From Chloroflexota bacterium (GTDB taxonomy: Bacteria; Chloroflexota; Dehalococcoidia; Bin125): DNA of 6,909 nt. Both the position numbers and the translations under genes were made by a program. Positions 1-6,147 of this stretch are shown piece after piece. Position 1 is the stretch's first letter. Each line of letters begins with the position of its first letter. Location of the stretch: positions 1 to 6,909 of the forward strand of contig JAPPBK010000245.1 of the NCBI GenBank assembly GCA_026705105.1. Reading direction: 5' to 3'. The notes below the pieces were generated by a model. It ran no database searches. It saw only the letters and a list, made by a program, of their open reading frames with translations, and was not told the origin of the DNA.

Positions 1-1319
1 GCGGAGATCGACTCGCCCACCGAGGGGCTGCGGCGTTCGACCAGTCGCGACGCGTCGGCGACGGAGATACCCGTAGCGCCCTGCCGCACTTCCACTCGAG
101 TCCCCGGCGGTGGATACACGGGATCGATGTCCAGCGCGGCGTAGACGGACGCCATGCGCACCGATTCCTCGACAGCGATGCTGAGCATCGTGTCGTCGTC
201 CTCGGTCACATAGGTCACGCCGCCGGGAAACTCCAGCTCCAGTCCTTCGCTCAGTTCCTCGGTCTCCAGTCCCCAGCCGCCGATCACGGCCGCTGCCGAG
301 ACGCCGAGCCGCTCGGCGATGTCGTGCACGGAGTCACCTTCCTGGACCAAGTGCACAAGCGGCTGCGGCGCAAGCCGGGCGTGCACGACGGCCTCAAAGC
401 GCTCGGGCGGCTGCGACGCGCCTCCGGTGGCAAGCGCGTCGGCTCGCGGACGCTCAATCGAGAACACCAGGTCTTCGCCCAGGTTGAGCTGAATGGCGCG
501 CTGCAAGTCCAGCGAGTTGCGAATCTCCTCACCGTCGACCGCGATGATCCGGTCGCCGGCTCTGAGTCCCGCCTGGTGCGCGGGGGCGTGTTCGACGGTG
601 CTCGTAATCACCGCCGGCCCGGCGGAGACGTTGTCCGGAATCAGCGCGCCCAGGGCGAACAGGAACAGCGGCAGGATCGCGTTGACGGCCGCGCCCGCGC
701 TGAGAATGCCGATCCGGGTGAGCCGCGACTTGGCGCCCAGCGATCGCGGATCGATGCCGACCGTCAGCCCGCTGATCTCGGCTTCGCCCCTGTCATTGAT
801 GAATTGGGAGCGACTCTCGGGCGTCGTGCGGTAGTTGCGCGGGCGCGGCCGATCGTCGTCCGGCTCCTGATCGTACGTCAGGGTCAGCGACCAACTGGTC
901 TTGCGGCCGTCCGCCTCGGTGTGGTCGAAGGAAATCACCCGTTTCTCTTCGCCCATTGTGGCCAACATGCGTTCGATGAACTGGTCCGGCGTGACGACGC
1001 GCTTGCCGTTGACCTGGAGAATGCGGTCTCCCGGCACGAAGTGCTTCGTCATTCGCGAGTCGGGATCGACGGCGGTGATCAGCAGGCCCGAGGCCTCTTC
1101 CCCGGTCAGTCGGACGAACCCCCCGATCGGCAGCCAGTTGAAGGAATAGAGCGTCTCGCCGAACTGCCGGCCCTTGCCGATCCGCGGCGGCAGGCCGACG
1201 CCGAACTCTTCCACCCGAACGCCCGCCAGCTTGGCGGCGACGAAGTGTCCAAGTTCGTGCAGGATGACCAGGCCCAACAGGATGCCGACAAACGGCAGAA
1301 TCGTCTCAAGAAAGACCAT
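1..1319 (-). CDS. rseP: RseP-like M50 site-2 membrane metalloprotease with added PDZ-like and LysM-like domains (3' end off window)
   Basis: This is an intramembrane zinc protease of the RseP/RasP family, which cleaves membrane proteins such as anti-sigma factors within the bilayer. The 439 codons in the window start at an ATG; an in-frame TAG five codons upstream with no other start between fixes it. The first membrane segment (about residues 4-28) holds the zinc motif HELGH (21-25). GGFVRLTGEE (66-75) follows. Family sequence resumes at DPRSLGAKSRLTR (190-202) and a second membrane segment (203-227) with the AGxxxN signature (N213). A standard PDZ lies at about 235-291, closing at 306-318 (AGLRAGDRIIAVDGEEI). 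Two segments are extra: a PDZ-like domain plus charged linker (76-189) and two LysM-like repeats (321-411). Family sequence then seems to resume before the left edge. The second catalytic motif (LDG type) and C-terminal membrane segments are outside. The gene lies 39 bp after dxr, with no clear Shine-Dalgarno. Family assignment is firm; the substrate is unknown. Confidence 0.93.
   Translation of the reverse strand, partial: MVFLETILPFVGILLGLVILHELGHFVAAKLAGVRVEEFGVGLPPRIGKGRQFGETLYSFNWLPIGGFVRLTGEEASGLLITAVDPDSRMTKHFVPGDRILQVNGKRVVTPDQFIERMLATMGEEKRVISFDHTEADGRKTSWSLTLTYDQEPDDDRPRPRNYRTTPESRSQFINDRGEAEISGLTVGIDPRSLGAKSRLTRIGILSAGAAVNAILPLFLFALGALIPDNVSAGPAVITSTVEHAPAHQAGLRAGDRIIAVDGEEIRNSLDLQRAIQLNLGEDLVFSIERPRADALATGGASQPPERFEAVVHARLAPQPLVHLVQEGDSVHDIAERLGVSAAAVIGGWGLETEELSEGLELEFPGGVTYVTEDDDTMLSIAVEESVRMASVYAALDIDPVYPPPGTRVEVRQGATGISVADASRLVERRSPSVGESIS
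87..359 (-). other. Two LysM-like repeats in the extracytoplasmic part of the M50 protease
   Basis: Repeat 1 (protease residues 321-365, bases 225-359) reads HLVQEGDSVHDIAERLGVS and continues to a closing EGLELEFPG. This matches the LysM pattern of an opening V-x-x-GD strand, IA-x-x-hG helix and closing Gx-L-x-hP strand, although the usual central Asn is not evident. Repeat 2 (residues 368-411, bases 87-218) is degenerate: YVTEDDDTMLSIAVEESVRM, then PPPGTRVEV. LysM modules generally bind N-acetylglucosamine-containing glycans such as peptidoglycan. Both follow the second membrane segment and PDZ, so they should lie outside the cytoplasm. Repeat 1 is fairly convincing; repeat 2 is tentative. 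Confidence 0.68.
753..1094 (-). other. Domain insertion in the M50 protease: PDZ-like module plus charged linker
   Basis: Residues 76-189 of the protease split the usual run from TGEE to DPRSL. Residues 76-150 look like a PDZ domain: GLLITAVDPDS, then FVPGDRILQVNGKRVVTPDQF, then a strand-rich end (KRVISFDH, SWSLTLTY). Residues 151-189 are a charged linker rich in Asp, Arg and Pro, ending in GLTVGI. In the E. coli RseP topology this loop precedes the second membrane segment and faces the cytoplasm. The PDZ call comes from motif reading, and the topology from family knowledge. Confidence 0.65.
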
Positions 1320-1358
1320 GCCGCCAGCGTACTAGCGAGTCGGCGATGTCGGGCCGGA

Positions 1359-2531
1359 TCACACGGCTGCGGCGATGCGGCCGGTGGTAAAGCCTCGGGC
1401 CCAGGCGTCGGCGGCGTCGATCGCCTCGATGTCGGGATTGGCAGTGTTGCGGTGCGCGTCCATCGCCTGGTTCACGTAGTCGGCGATCTCCGTGAACCGG
1501 ATGCGTCGCTCGAGGAACGCTTCGACCGCGACTTCGTCCGCCGCCGCCATCACGGCGGGATAGGTGCCGCCGGCTCGGCCCGCCTGCTGGGCGAGCTTGA
1601 GACAGGGGTAGCGGTCGAGGTCGGGCCGCGAAAAGTTGAGCGTGCCGACGGAGGCCAGATCGAGCGGTTCGACTGTAGGTTCCAGGCGCTGCGGATACGA
1701 GAGCGCGAGTTGGATCGGCAGCTTCATGTCGGGATAGCCGAGCTGCGCCTTGACCGATCCGTCGCCGAACTCGACCAATGAATGGACGATCGACTCGGCG
1801 TGTTGCACGATCTCGACCCGCTCGTACGGCACGTCGAAGAGCCACTTGGCCTCGATCGTCTCCATGCCCTTATTCATCAGCGTGGCGCTGTCGATCGTGA
1901 TCTTGTCGCCCATGTTCCAGGTGGGATGATCGAGCGCCTGCTCCGGCGACACGTCGGCGAGCTCGTCAGCCGGCAGGTGGCGCAGGGCTCCGCCCGACGC
2001 GGTCAGCAGGATGCGGCGGATCTCGTGACCGTCCTCGCCCCAGAGGCATTGCCAGATCGCCGAGTGCTCGGAGTCGACGGGACGGAGTTGCCCGCCGCCG
2101 CGATCGACGGCGTCGCGCACGAGTTGGCCGGCCATCACGACGACCTCTTTGTTGGCCAGCGCCACCGCGCCGCCGCGCTCCAGCGACGTGAGTGTCGGTT
2201 CCAGGCCCGCCCGGCCCGCCGTGCCCACGACGAGCACATCGCCATCCGGGTCAGCGGCCATTTCGTCCATCGCGGTGACCGATGCGTCGCTGTCGCGTGC
2301 AATCCGGGCGAGCCGCGCGCCGTCGGCGGAGGCCGCCCAGACGTATCGCGGCCCGAACTCTTGCGCCTGCGACTCAAGCGCGTCGAGGTTGCGGCCGGCG
2401 GCCAGGCCGAGGATGTTGAATCGCTCCGGCATCGCCCGCACGACGTCGAGCGTCTGGCGACCAATGCTGCCCGTGGATCCAAGCAGCACGAGGTTGATCG
2501 GCGGCGCATCGACGTGGTTCAGGTCGTCCAT
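1359..2531 (-). CDS. dxr: 1-deoxy-D-xylulose 5-phosphate reductoisomerase
   Basis: This cytosolic enzyme converts 1-deoxy-D-xylulose 5-phosphate to 2-C-methyl-D-erythritol 4-phosphate with NADPH and a divalent metal, the committed step of the MEP isoprenoid pathway. The 390 residues are full length for the family. The N-terminal Rossmann motif GSTGSIG is at 18-24 and LANKE at 125-129. The metal ligands are D153 and E155 in VDSEHSAIWQCL and E224 in MNKGME. The substrate phosphate loop TASGG is at 177-181, and the active-site lid HPTWNMG at 202-208. TASGG is followed by ALR rather than the common PFR, a mild change. The ATG lies inside the end of cdsA (13-nt overlap) with no Shine-Dalgarno visible in front, so translation is probably coupled to cdsA. 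It supplies precursor for the UppS product encoded upstream. Confidence 0.98.
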   Translation of the reverse strand: MDDLNHVDAPPINLVLLGSTGSIGRQTLDVVRAMPERFNILGLAAGRNLDALESQAQEFGPRYVWAASADGARLARIARDSDASVTAMDEMAADPDGDVLVVGTAGRAGLEPTLTSLERGGAVALANKEVVVMAGQLVRDAVDRGGGQLRPVDSEHSAIWQCLWGEDGHEIRRILLTASGGALRHLPADELADVSPEQALDHPTWNMGDKITIDSATLMNKGMETIEAKWLFDVPYERVEIVQHAESIVHSLVEFGDGSVKAQLGYPDMKLPIQLALSYPQRLEPTVEPLDLASVGTLNFSRPDLDRYPCLKLAQQAGRAGGTYPAVMAAADEVAVEAFLERRIRFTEIADYVNQAMDAHRNTANPDIEAIDAADAWARGFTTGRIAAAV

Positions 2532-3364
2532 TGCAAGAAGAAATATACGACGGGCAGACCGAAGAGCAGCGAATCGAGCCGGTCGAGCACGCCGCCGTGT
2601 CCGGGAATGAGGTTGGAGGAGTCCTTGACGTCCATCGCGCGCTTGAAGAGCGACTCTGCCAGGTCACCGAGTTGAGAGGCGATCGGCAACACAATCGCCA
2701 GCAGCACCAGCGGCCAGAGCTGCACGTCGAGGTTGAGGATCTGGTCGAGCGCCAGCGTCGCGCCGAAGCCTCCCAGCCAGCCGAACACCGCTCCCTCGAC
2801 CGTCTTGTTGGGTGAGACCGAGGGCGCGAGTTGGCGGCGGCCAAGCAGTCGTCCGCCCGCGTAGGCGGCGGCGTCGGCGGCCATCACCGCCATCACCGCC
2901 AGCAGCATCCAATCGGTCCCCTGGTCGGCGGCTCGGACGATGACGAAGGTCGAGCCCGGAATCGCGAGGTACAGGACCGAGCCGAGCATCGCCAGGCCGC
3001 CCGCGAGCAGCGGCTTGAGTCGGTCGGGATCGGGTTCCGGGATCGATCGAACGGCGACTACAGTCGCTACTCCGGCGATGCCGATGCCCGACGCGAGAAT
3101 CGGCCAGAGCAGCGAGACATCCGAGTCGGAGGTCGCCGCGCCCATGACCGCGCCGATAGCGGCGACCGCGACGATGAAGATCGGGCTGCGCGGGTCGAGA
3201 CCGGCAATCCTAGCAATCTCCCAGAGCGCGATCGCCAGGCTCAGCGCCAGCAGCGCCGAGAAGAGCGGACCTCCGACGAGGATCGCGGCGACGATGATCG
3301 GCATCCCGACGGCAGCGCTGGCAAGACGCAGCCCCAGGCCACCCGATCCGAGTAGGCCTCTCAT
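2519..3364 (-). CDS. cdsA: Phosphatidate cytidylyltransferase (CDP-diacylglycerol synthase)
   Basis: This integral membrane enzyme makes CDP-diacylglycerol from phosphatidic acid and CTP, the branch point to phosphatidylglycerol and related lipids. The 281-residue protein is nearly all hydrophobic, with about eight predicted membrane segments (roughly 14-33, 35-54, 61-78, 85-105, 119-143, 152-171, 192-212, 216-236). The family signature is complete near the C terminus (238-264): S-x-x-KR, then KD, then PGHGG and DRLD. An upstream conserved block also fits the family: DAAAYAGG at 164-171 and SPNKTVEG at 184-191. The ATG is the first start after an in-frame TGA four codons upstream, so it is well fixed. 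Its ribosome site is poor: a weak GAGAGTGG six nt upstream, and a purine run 15 nt upstream that belongs to an inverted repeat. Its end overlaps dxr. Confidence 0.97.
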   Translation of the reverse strand: MRGLLGSGGLGLRLASAAVGMPIIVAAILVGGPLFSALLALSLAIALWEIARIAGLDPRSPIFIVAVAAIGAVMGAATSDSDVSLLWPILASGIGIAGVATVVAVRSIPEPDPDRLKPLLAGGLAMLGSVLYLAIPGSTFVIVRAADQGTDWMLLAVMAVMAADAAAYAGGRLLGRRQLAPSVSPNKTVEGAVFGWLGGFGATLALDQILNLDVQLWPLVLLAIVLPIASQLGDLAESLFKRAMDVKDSSNLIPGHGGVLDRLDSLLFGLPVVYFFLQWTT

Positions 3365-3379
3365 GCCGCACCACTCTCA

Positions 3380-3407
3380 CTCTCCCCCCCGCTGAGCGGG
3401 GGGAGAG
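3380..3407. repeat. GC-rich inverted repeat between uppS and cdsA
   Basis: The 63-bp spacer (3365-3427) contains a near-perfect palindrome. CTCT plus seven C, then GCTGAGC, is answered by six G plus AGAG. Folded as RNA this gives six G-C pairs and four outer pairs with one bulged base, closed by one more G-C pair over a five-base loop. In the transcript direction no U-run follows, so it is not a standard Rho-independent terminator. It could be a REP-like dispersed palindrome, an mRNA-stabilising or processing element, or a weak attenuator. Its 3' arm in the mRNA includes the purine run lying 15 nt before the cdsA ATG. Confidence 0.7.
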
Positions 3408-3427
3408 GGAAGCGCGGGATCTCGCGC

Positions 3428-4231
3428 CTACTTGCCATTCGCCGGGCGTCCGCCGAAGTTTCGGGTGCGCTGGGCGAAGGCGGCCAGCGCTTCATCAACG
3501 TCACGCTCACAGAAATCCGGCCAGTACGTGTCCGAGAACAGGTACTCCGCGTAGGCCGCCTGCCAGAGCAGAAAGTTCGAGACCCGCTGGTCGCCGCCGG
3601 TGCGGATGATCAAGTCGGGGTCGGGCAGCTCGCTCGTGTACAGATAGTCGGAGAGCATCCGCTCGGAGATGTCGTCGGGGCTGACGCCGTCGGCCACGAT
3701 CCGCCGCACCGCATCGACCAACTCGGCGCGCGAGCCGTAGTTGAAGGCCACGCAGACCGTCATGCGGTCGTTGCTGCGGGTGAGCTCAATGGCATCGTCG
3801 ATCTTGCTGCGCAGACGATCGTCGAGCGCATCGAGTCGTCCGATGTAGCGCAGCTTGACGCCCGCTTCGTGCAGCGGTTTGACCTCGCGGTCGATGGTCG
3901 AGGAGAGGATGCGCATCAGGCCGCGCACCTCGCGGCGAGGGCGTTTCCAGTTCTCGGTGGAGAACGCGAACAGGGTGAGACAGCGAACGCCGCGTTCGCC
4001 GAACGCCTCAATGGCGGCGCGGATGTTCTCGGTACCCGCGCGATGACCGTCGGTGGGCCGCAGTCCACGCTGAGCCGCCCAGCGGCCGTTGCCGTCCATG
4101 ATCACCGCGACGTGACGGGGAATCGGGGTCGAGTCGGAGGAATGCACGCCGTTCGCAGACGTGTTCGACAGGTCATGCGCGTTTGCAGGCGGGGCGGGCG
4201 CGGCAACGCCGGAGGCGAGTGGGGTGGACAC
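3428..4231 (-). CDS. uppS: Isoprenyl transferase (undecaprenyl diphosphate synthase family)
   Basis: This is a cis-prenyltransferase that extends farnesyl-PP with isopentenyl-PP to the long-chain lipid carrier used for wall and surface glycans. The MDGNGRWA motif (45-52) carries the catalytic Asp46. GHRAG is at 62-66, and FAFSTENWKRP and FNYGSRAEL follow. RTGGDQRVSNF (210-220) carries the diphosphate-binding Arg210 and Arg216, with Glu229 at the metal-binding position and WPDF at 237-240. Asp214 replaces the usual Glu in this motif, a conservative change. The start is GTG, two nt after the frr stop, with GAGG seven nt upstream inside the last frr codons. This start gives 267 residues with a 38-residue Ala/Ser/Pro/Asn-rich leader before the core. 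A later start cannot be fully excluded. Chain length cannot be read from the sequence; position beside cdsA and dxr supports the lipid-carrier role. Confidence 0.96.
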   Translation of the reverse strand: MSTPLASGVAAPAPPANAHDLSNTSANGVHSSDSTPIPRHVAVIMDGNGRWAAQRGLRPTDGHRAGTENIRAAIEAFGERGVRCLTLFAFSTENWKRPRREVRGLMRILSSTIDREVKPLHEAGVKLRYIGRLDALDDRLRSKIDDAIELTRSNDRMTVCVAFNYGSRAELVDAVRRIVADGVSPDDISERMLSDYLYTSELPDPDLIIRTGGDQRVSNFLLWQAAYAEYLFSDTYWPDFCERDVDEALAAFAQRTRNFGGRPANGK

Positions 4232-4233
4232 AA

Positions 4234-4806
4234 CTAGACCTCGAGGAGCTCGCGCTCCTTCTGACTGCCCGCAGCATCAACTTTAGCGATGAATTGGCTG
4301 GTCAGCGTGTCGAGTTCCGTTTCGGCGCGATGCTCTTCGTCCTGCGACAGGTCGCCGTCGCGCTGCATTCCGCGCAGATCGTCGTGGATGTGCCGGCGCA
4401 CGTTACGAATCGCCACGCGCGCGGTTTCGGTCTTCTGGTGGACCACCCTGACCAGGTCGCGCCGGCGCTCTTCGGTGAGTTCCGGCAGCGCGAGTCGGAT
4501 CAGGATGCCGTCCGACTGCGGATTGATGCCAATGTCGGATGTTTGGATCGCCTTGGTGATCGGATCGAACGCGTTCTTGTCCCAGGGCTGGATCGCGATC
4601 AGGCGCGCTTCCGGCGTCGAGATGGTCGCCAACTGGTTGAGCGCCATCGTGGTGCCGTAGTAGTCGACCCGAAGCTGATCGACAAGCGACGTGTGCGCGC
4701 GTCCCGTGCGGACCGCCATCAGATCTCGTTCCAGCGCGCTGACTGCGCCCTCCATTCGCGAGTTAGCGTCGTCGAAGGCAAGGTCGAGTAGCTCGTTCTC
4801 CGACAT
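4234..4806 (-). CDS. frr: Ribosome recycling factor
   Basis: Together with EF-G this cytosolic factor splits post-termination ribosomes and releases mRNA and tRNA. The protein has 190 residues, close to the usual 185. It shows the family pattern: RTGRA at 33-37, YYGTTMALNQLA at 49-60, PWDK at 74-77, SDIGINPQSDG at 90-100, LPELTEERR at 107-115 and RNVRR at 134-138. It ends in ELLEV, a typical C terminus. The reading frame stays open 20 codons further upstream into pyrH. I chose the ATG at 4806 because it has GGGAG six nt upstream and gives the normal family N terminus (MSENELL). It follows pyrH by 37 bp and is followed by uppS after two nt. Confidence 0.98.
   Translation of the reverse strand: MSENELLDLAFDDANSRMEGAVSALERDLMAVRTGRAHTSLVDQLRVDYYGTTMALNQLATISTPEARLIAIQPWDKNAFDPITKAIQTSDIGINPQSDGILIRLALPELTEERRRDLVRVVHQKTETARVAIRNVRRHIHDDLRGMQRDGDLSQDEEHRAETELDTLTSQFIAKVDAAGSQKERELLEV
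4239..4242 (-). promoter_or_regulatory. Shine-Dalgarno GAGG for uppS, inside the end of frr
   Basis: GAGG lies seven nt before the uppS GTG and is formed by the GAG GTC codons that end frr. It supports the GTG as start and implies that ribosomes finishing frr can reinitiate on uppS. Confidence 0.7.
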
Positions 4807-4812
4807 GTCGCG

Positions 4813-4817
4813 CTCCC
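4813..4817 (-). promoter_or_regulatory. Shine-Dalgarno GGGAG deciding the frr start
   Basis: GGGAG sits six nt before the ATG at 4806. It favours that ATG over the in-frame ATG at 4866, which would lie inside pyrH and add 20 residues not typical of the family. Confidence 0.75.
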
Positions 4818-4843
4818 GTCGCTCGCGCGCGGCCGGCGAGCCA

Positions 4844-5590
4844 TCAGCCGGCCAGCCGTGTCTCACCGTGATCGACCAGTGTGCCCGCGCGCTCCAGGTC
4901 GGGACCGTCGATCACCGTCCTCACGATAGCGTCAGCCGACTCGATGTTGAACACGACGATTGGTAGCGAGTGTTCCTCGCACAGGGCCAGCGCCGAGGCG
5001 TCCATCAGGACGCCGAGATTCTGCTGGAGCGCGTCGCGATAGTTGAGCTGCGCGTAGCGCGCAGCCGTAGAGTCGAGTGCCGGGTCGGCCGTGTAGACGC
5101 CGTCGGTGCCATGCTTGCCCATCAGCAGTTGATGGGCGTCCAGCTCGATGCCACGCAGCGCGGCGGCGGTGTCGGTGGTGACGTATGGGTTGCCGGTACC
5201 GCCCACGCAGAGCACGATTCGGCCCTTCTCCAGGTGGCGCAGCGCGCGGCGGCGGATGAAGATCTCGGAGACTTGCCTGACCTGCAGGGCCGACATCGTC
5301 CGCACTTCGCCTCCGGCCGCCTCGATCGCATCCTGCAGTGCGAGCCCGTTGATCACCGTGGCGAGCATCCCGGCGTAGTGCGCCGTCGCCTCGGCCATGC
5401 CCAGCTCGGCGGCGAGCCGCCCGCGAAACAGATTCCCGCCTCCCACCACCACGCCCATCTCGACGCCGAGATTGCGGCACTCGACGATCTGCCGGGCAAT
5501 GTCGTTCAGCGCGCTCGGGTCGATGCCTGATTCGCGCTGTCCCTGCAACGATTCGCCGGAGACCTTGAGGACGACTCGGGGAGACGCCAA
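4844..5590 (-). CDS. pyrH: Uridylate kinase (UMP kinase)
   Basis: This is a cytosolic kinase of the amino-acid-kinase fold that phosphorylates UMP to UDP with ATP; in studied bacteria it is a UTP- and GTP-regulated hexamer. The 248 residues are a normal length. LKVSGESL (8-15) has Lys9 and Gly12, GGGNLFRG is at 50-57, GMLAT at 74-78, GGTGNPYVTTDTAA at 130-143 and DGVYTADP follows. The loop before DGVY is one residue longer than in E. coli, as in Bacillus. Counterparts of E. coli Arg62, Asp146, Asp174 and Asp201 are present, but those of Asp77 and Asp159 are His71 and His153. The start is TTG, the only usable start after an upstream stop, one nt after the tsf stop; the purine-rich GGGCGAG in front is a weak ribosome site. 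Coupling to tsf translation is likely. Confidence 0.97.
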   Translation of the reverse strand: MASPRVVLKVSGESLQGQRESGIDPSALNDIARQIVECRNLGVEMGVVVGGGNLFRGRLAAELGMAEATAHYAGMLATVINGLALQDAIEAAGGEVRTMSALQVRQVSEIFIRRRALRHLEKGRIVLCVGGTGNPYVTTDTAAALRGIELDAHQLLMGKHGTDGVYTADPALDSTAARYAQLNYRDALQQNLGVLMDASALALCEEHSLPIVVFNIESADAIVRTVIDGPDLERAGTLVDHGETRLAG

Positions 5591-5591
5591 A

Positions 5592-6086
5592 CTACTCGCC
5601 CATTTCGTATCGAATGAAGCGGGCGACCTCTACCTTCTCGCCGATGGAGGCGATCACATCGTTGATTCGGTCGCTGATCGTCTGCGATCCGTCACGGATG
5701 AACTCCTGGTCGAGTAGAGCGACTGCTTCCGGCTCGGCGTCCGCGGGCATCTGCTCGGCGCTGACGGCGGCGGGGTTCATCGACGCGATCTGCATCGCGA
5801 TGTCGTGCGCGAGTTCCTTGAACTGGTCGGTCTTGGCAACGAAGTCCGTCTCGCAGCGCAGGTCGACCAGTACGCCGATGCGTCCGCCGTGGATGTAGCT
5901 GTGAATCAGTCCCTGTCCGGCGGCGCGGTCGGCGCGCTTTGCGGCGGTGGCGATACCTTTCTCGCGGAGCGCGAGTCGGGCCTGCTCCATGTCGCCGTTC
6001 GCCTCGGTCAGCGCCTGGCGGCAGTCCATCACGCCGGCGCCGGTCTCGGCGCGCAGCTCCTTGATCTGGTCAATCGTTACGGGCAC
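5592..6086 (-). CDS. tsf: Elongation factor Ts, short form
   Basis: This is the nucleotide-exchange factor that releases GDP from EF-Tu in the cytosol. With the GTG start at 6086 the protein has 164 residues, against 283 in E. coli, so it resembles the compact EF-Ts of Thermus-like and some other lineages. The N-terminal UBA-like EF-Tu-binding domain is clear (residues 5-50: IKELRAETGAGVMDCRQAL, then LREKGIATAAKRADR). The core motif CETDFVAKTDQF (78-89) supplies the Asp-Phe pair that disrupts the EF-Tu magnesium site. The second core subdomain and coiled coil of the long form are absent. The frame is open 40 codons further upstream, but that stretch is unlike EF-Ts and lacks a ribosome site; GAGGAG eight nt before the GTG decides the start. 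It follows rpsB by 61 bp, the usual pairing. Confidence 0.97.
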   Translation of the reverse strand: MPVTIDQIKELRAETGAGVMDCRQALTEANGDMEQARLALREKGIATAAKRADRAAGQGLIHSYIHGGRIGVLVDLRCETDFVAKTDQFKELAHDIAMQIASMNPAAVSAEQMPADAEPEAVALLDQEFIRDGSQTISDRINDVIASIGEKVEVARFIRYEMGE

Positions 6087-6094
6087 GTTGGTTG

Positions 6095-6100
6095 CTCCTC
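6095..6100 (-). promoter_or_regulatory. Shine-Dalgarno GAGGAG deciding the tsf start
   Basis: GAGGAG lies eight nt before the GTG at 6086 and is the strongest ribosome site in the window. It rules in the GTG start over the longer open frame reaching 6206. Confidence 0.8.
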
Positions 6101-6147
6101 TGAACGGTGATTGGGCTGGCAGTGATGTCTCGTGCGGCGCGAACCGG

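Noticed and set aside
324..1781. A 485-codon open frame on the plus strand.
   Set aside because: It runs antisense to the M50 protease gene and dxr, has Arg/Asp/Gly-rich composition with no recognisable motif, and arises from high GC; the minus-strand frames carry clear family motifs.
2878..2900. Short direct repeat of GCCATCACC within cdsA.
   Set aside because: It encodes a repeated Val-Met-Ala run in a membrane helix and is too short to be a meaningful repeat.
1782..3395. Further long plus-strand frames (1782-2675, 2831-3355, 2940-3395).
   Set aside because: They are shadows opposite dxr and cdsA, with low-complexity, Arg-rich translations and no ribosome site supporting them.
3380..3407. 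The uppS-cdsA palindrome as a Rho-independent terminator.
   Set aside because: In transcript direction it is followed by a G/A-rich stretch rather than a U-run, and the cluster continues directly into cdsA.
4807..4866. A 20-residue N-terminal extension of ribosome recycling factor starting inside pyrH.
   Set aside because: The downstream ATG at 4806 has a Shine-Dalgarno at proper spacing and gives the standard family N terminus.
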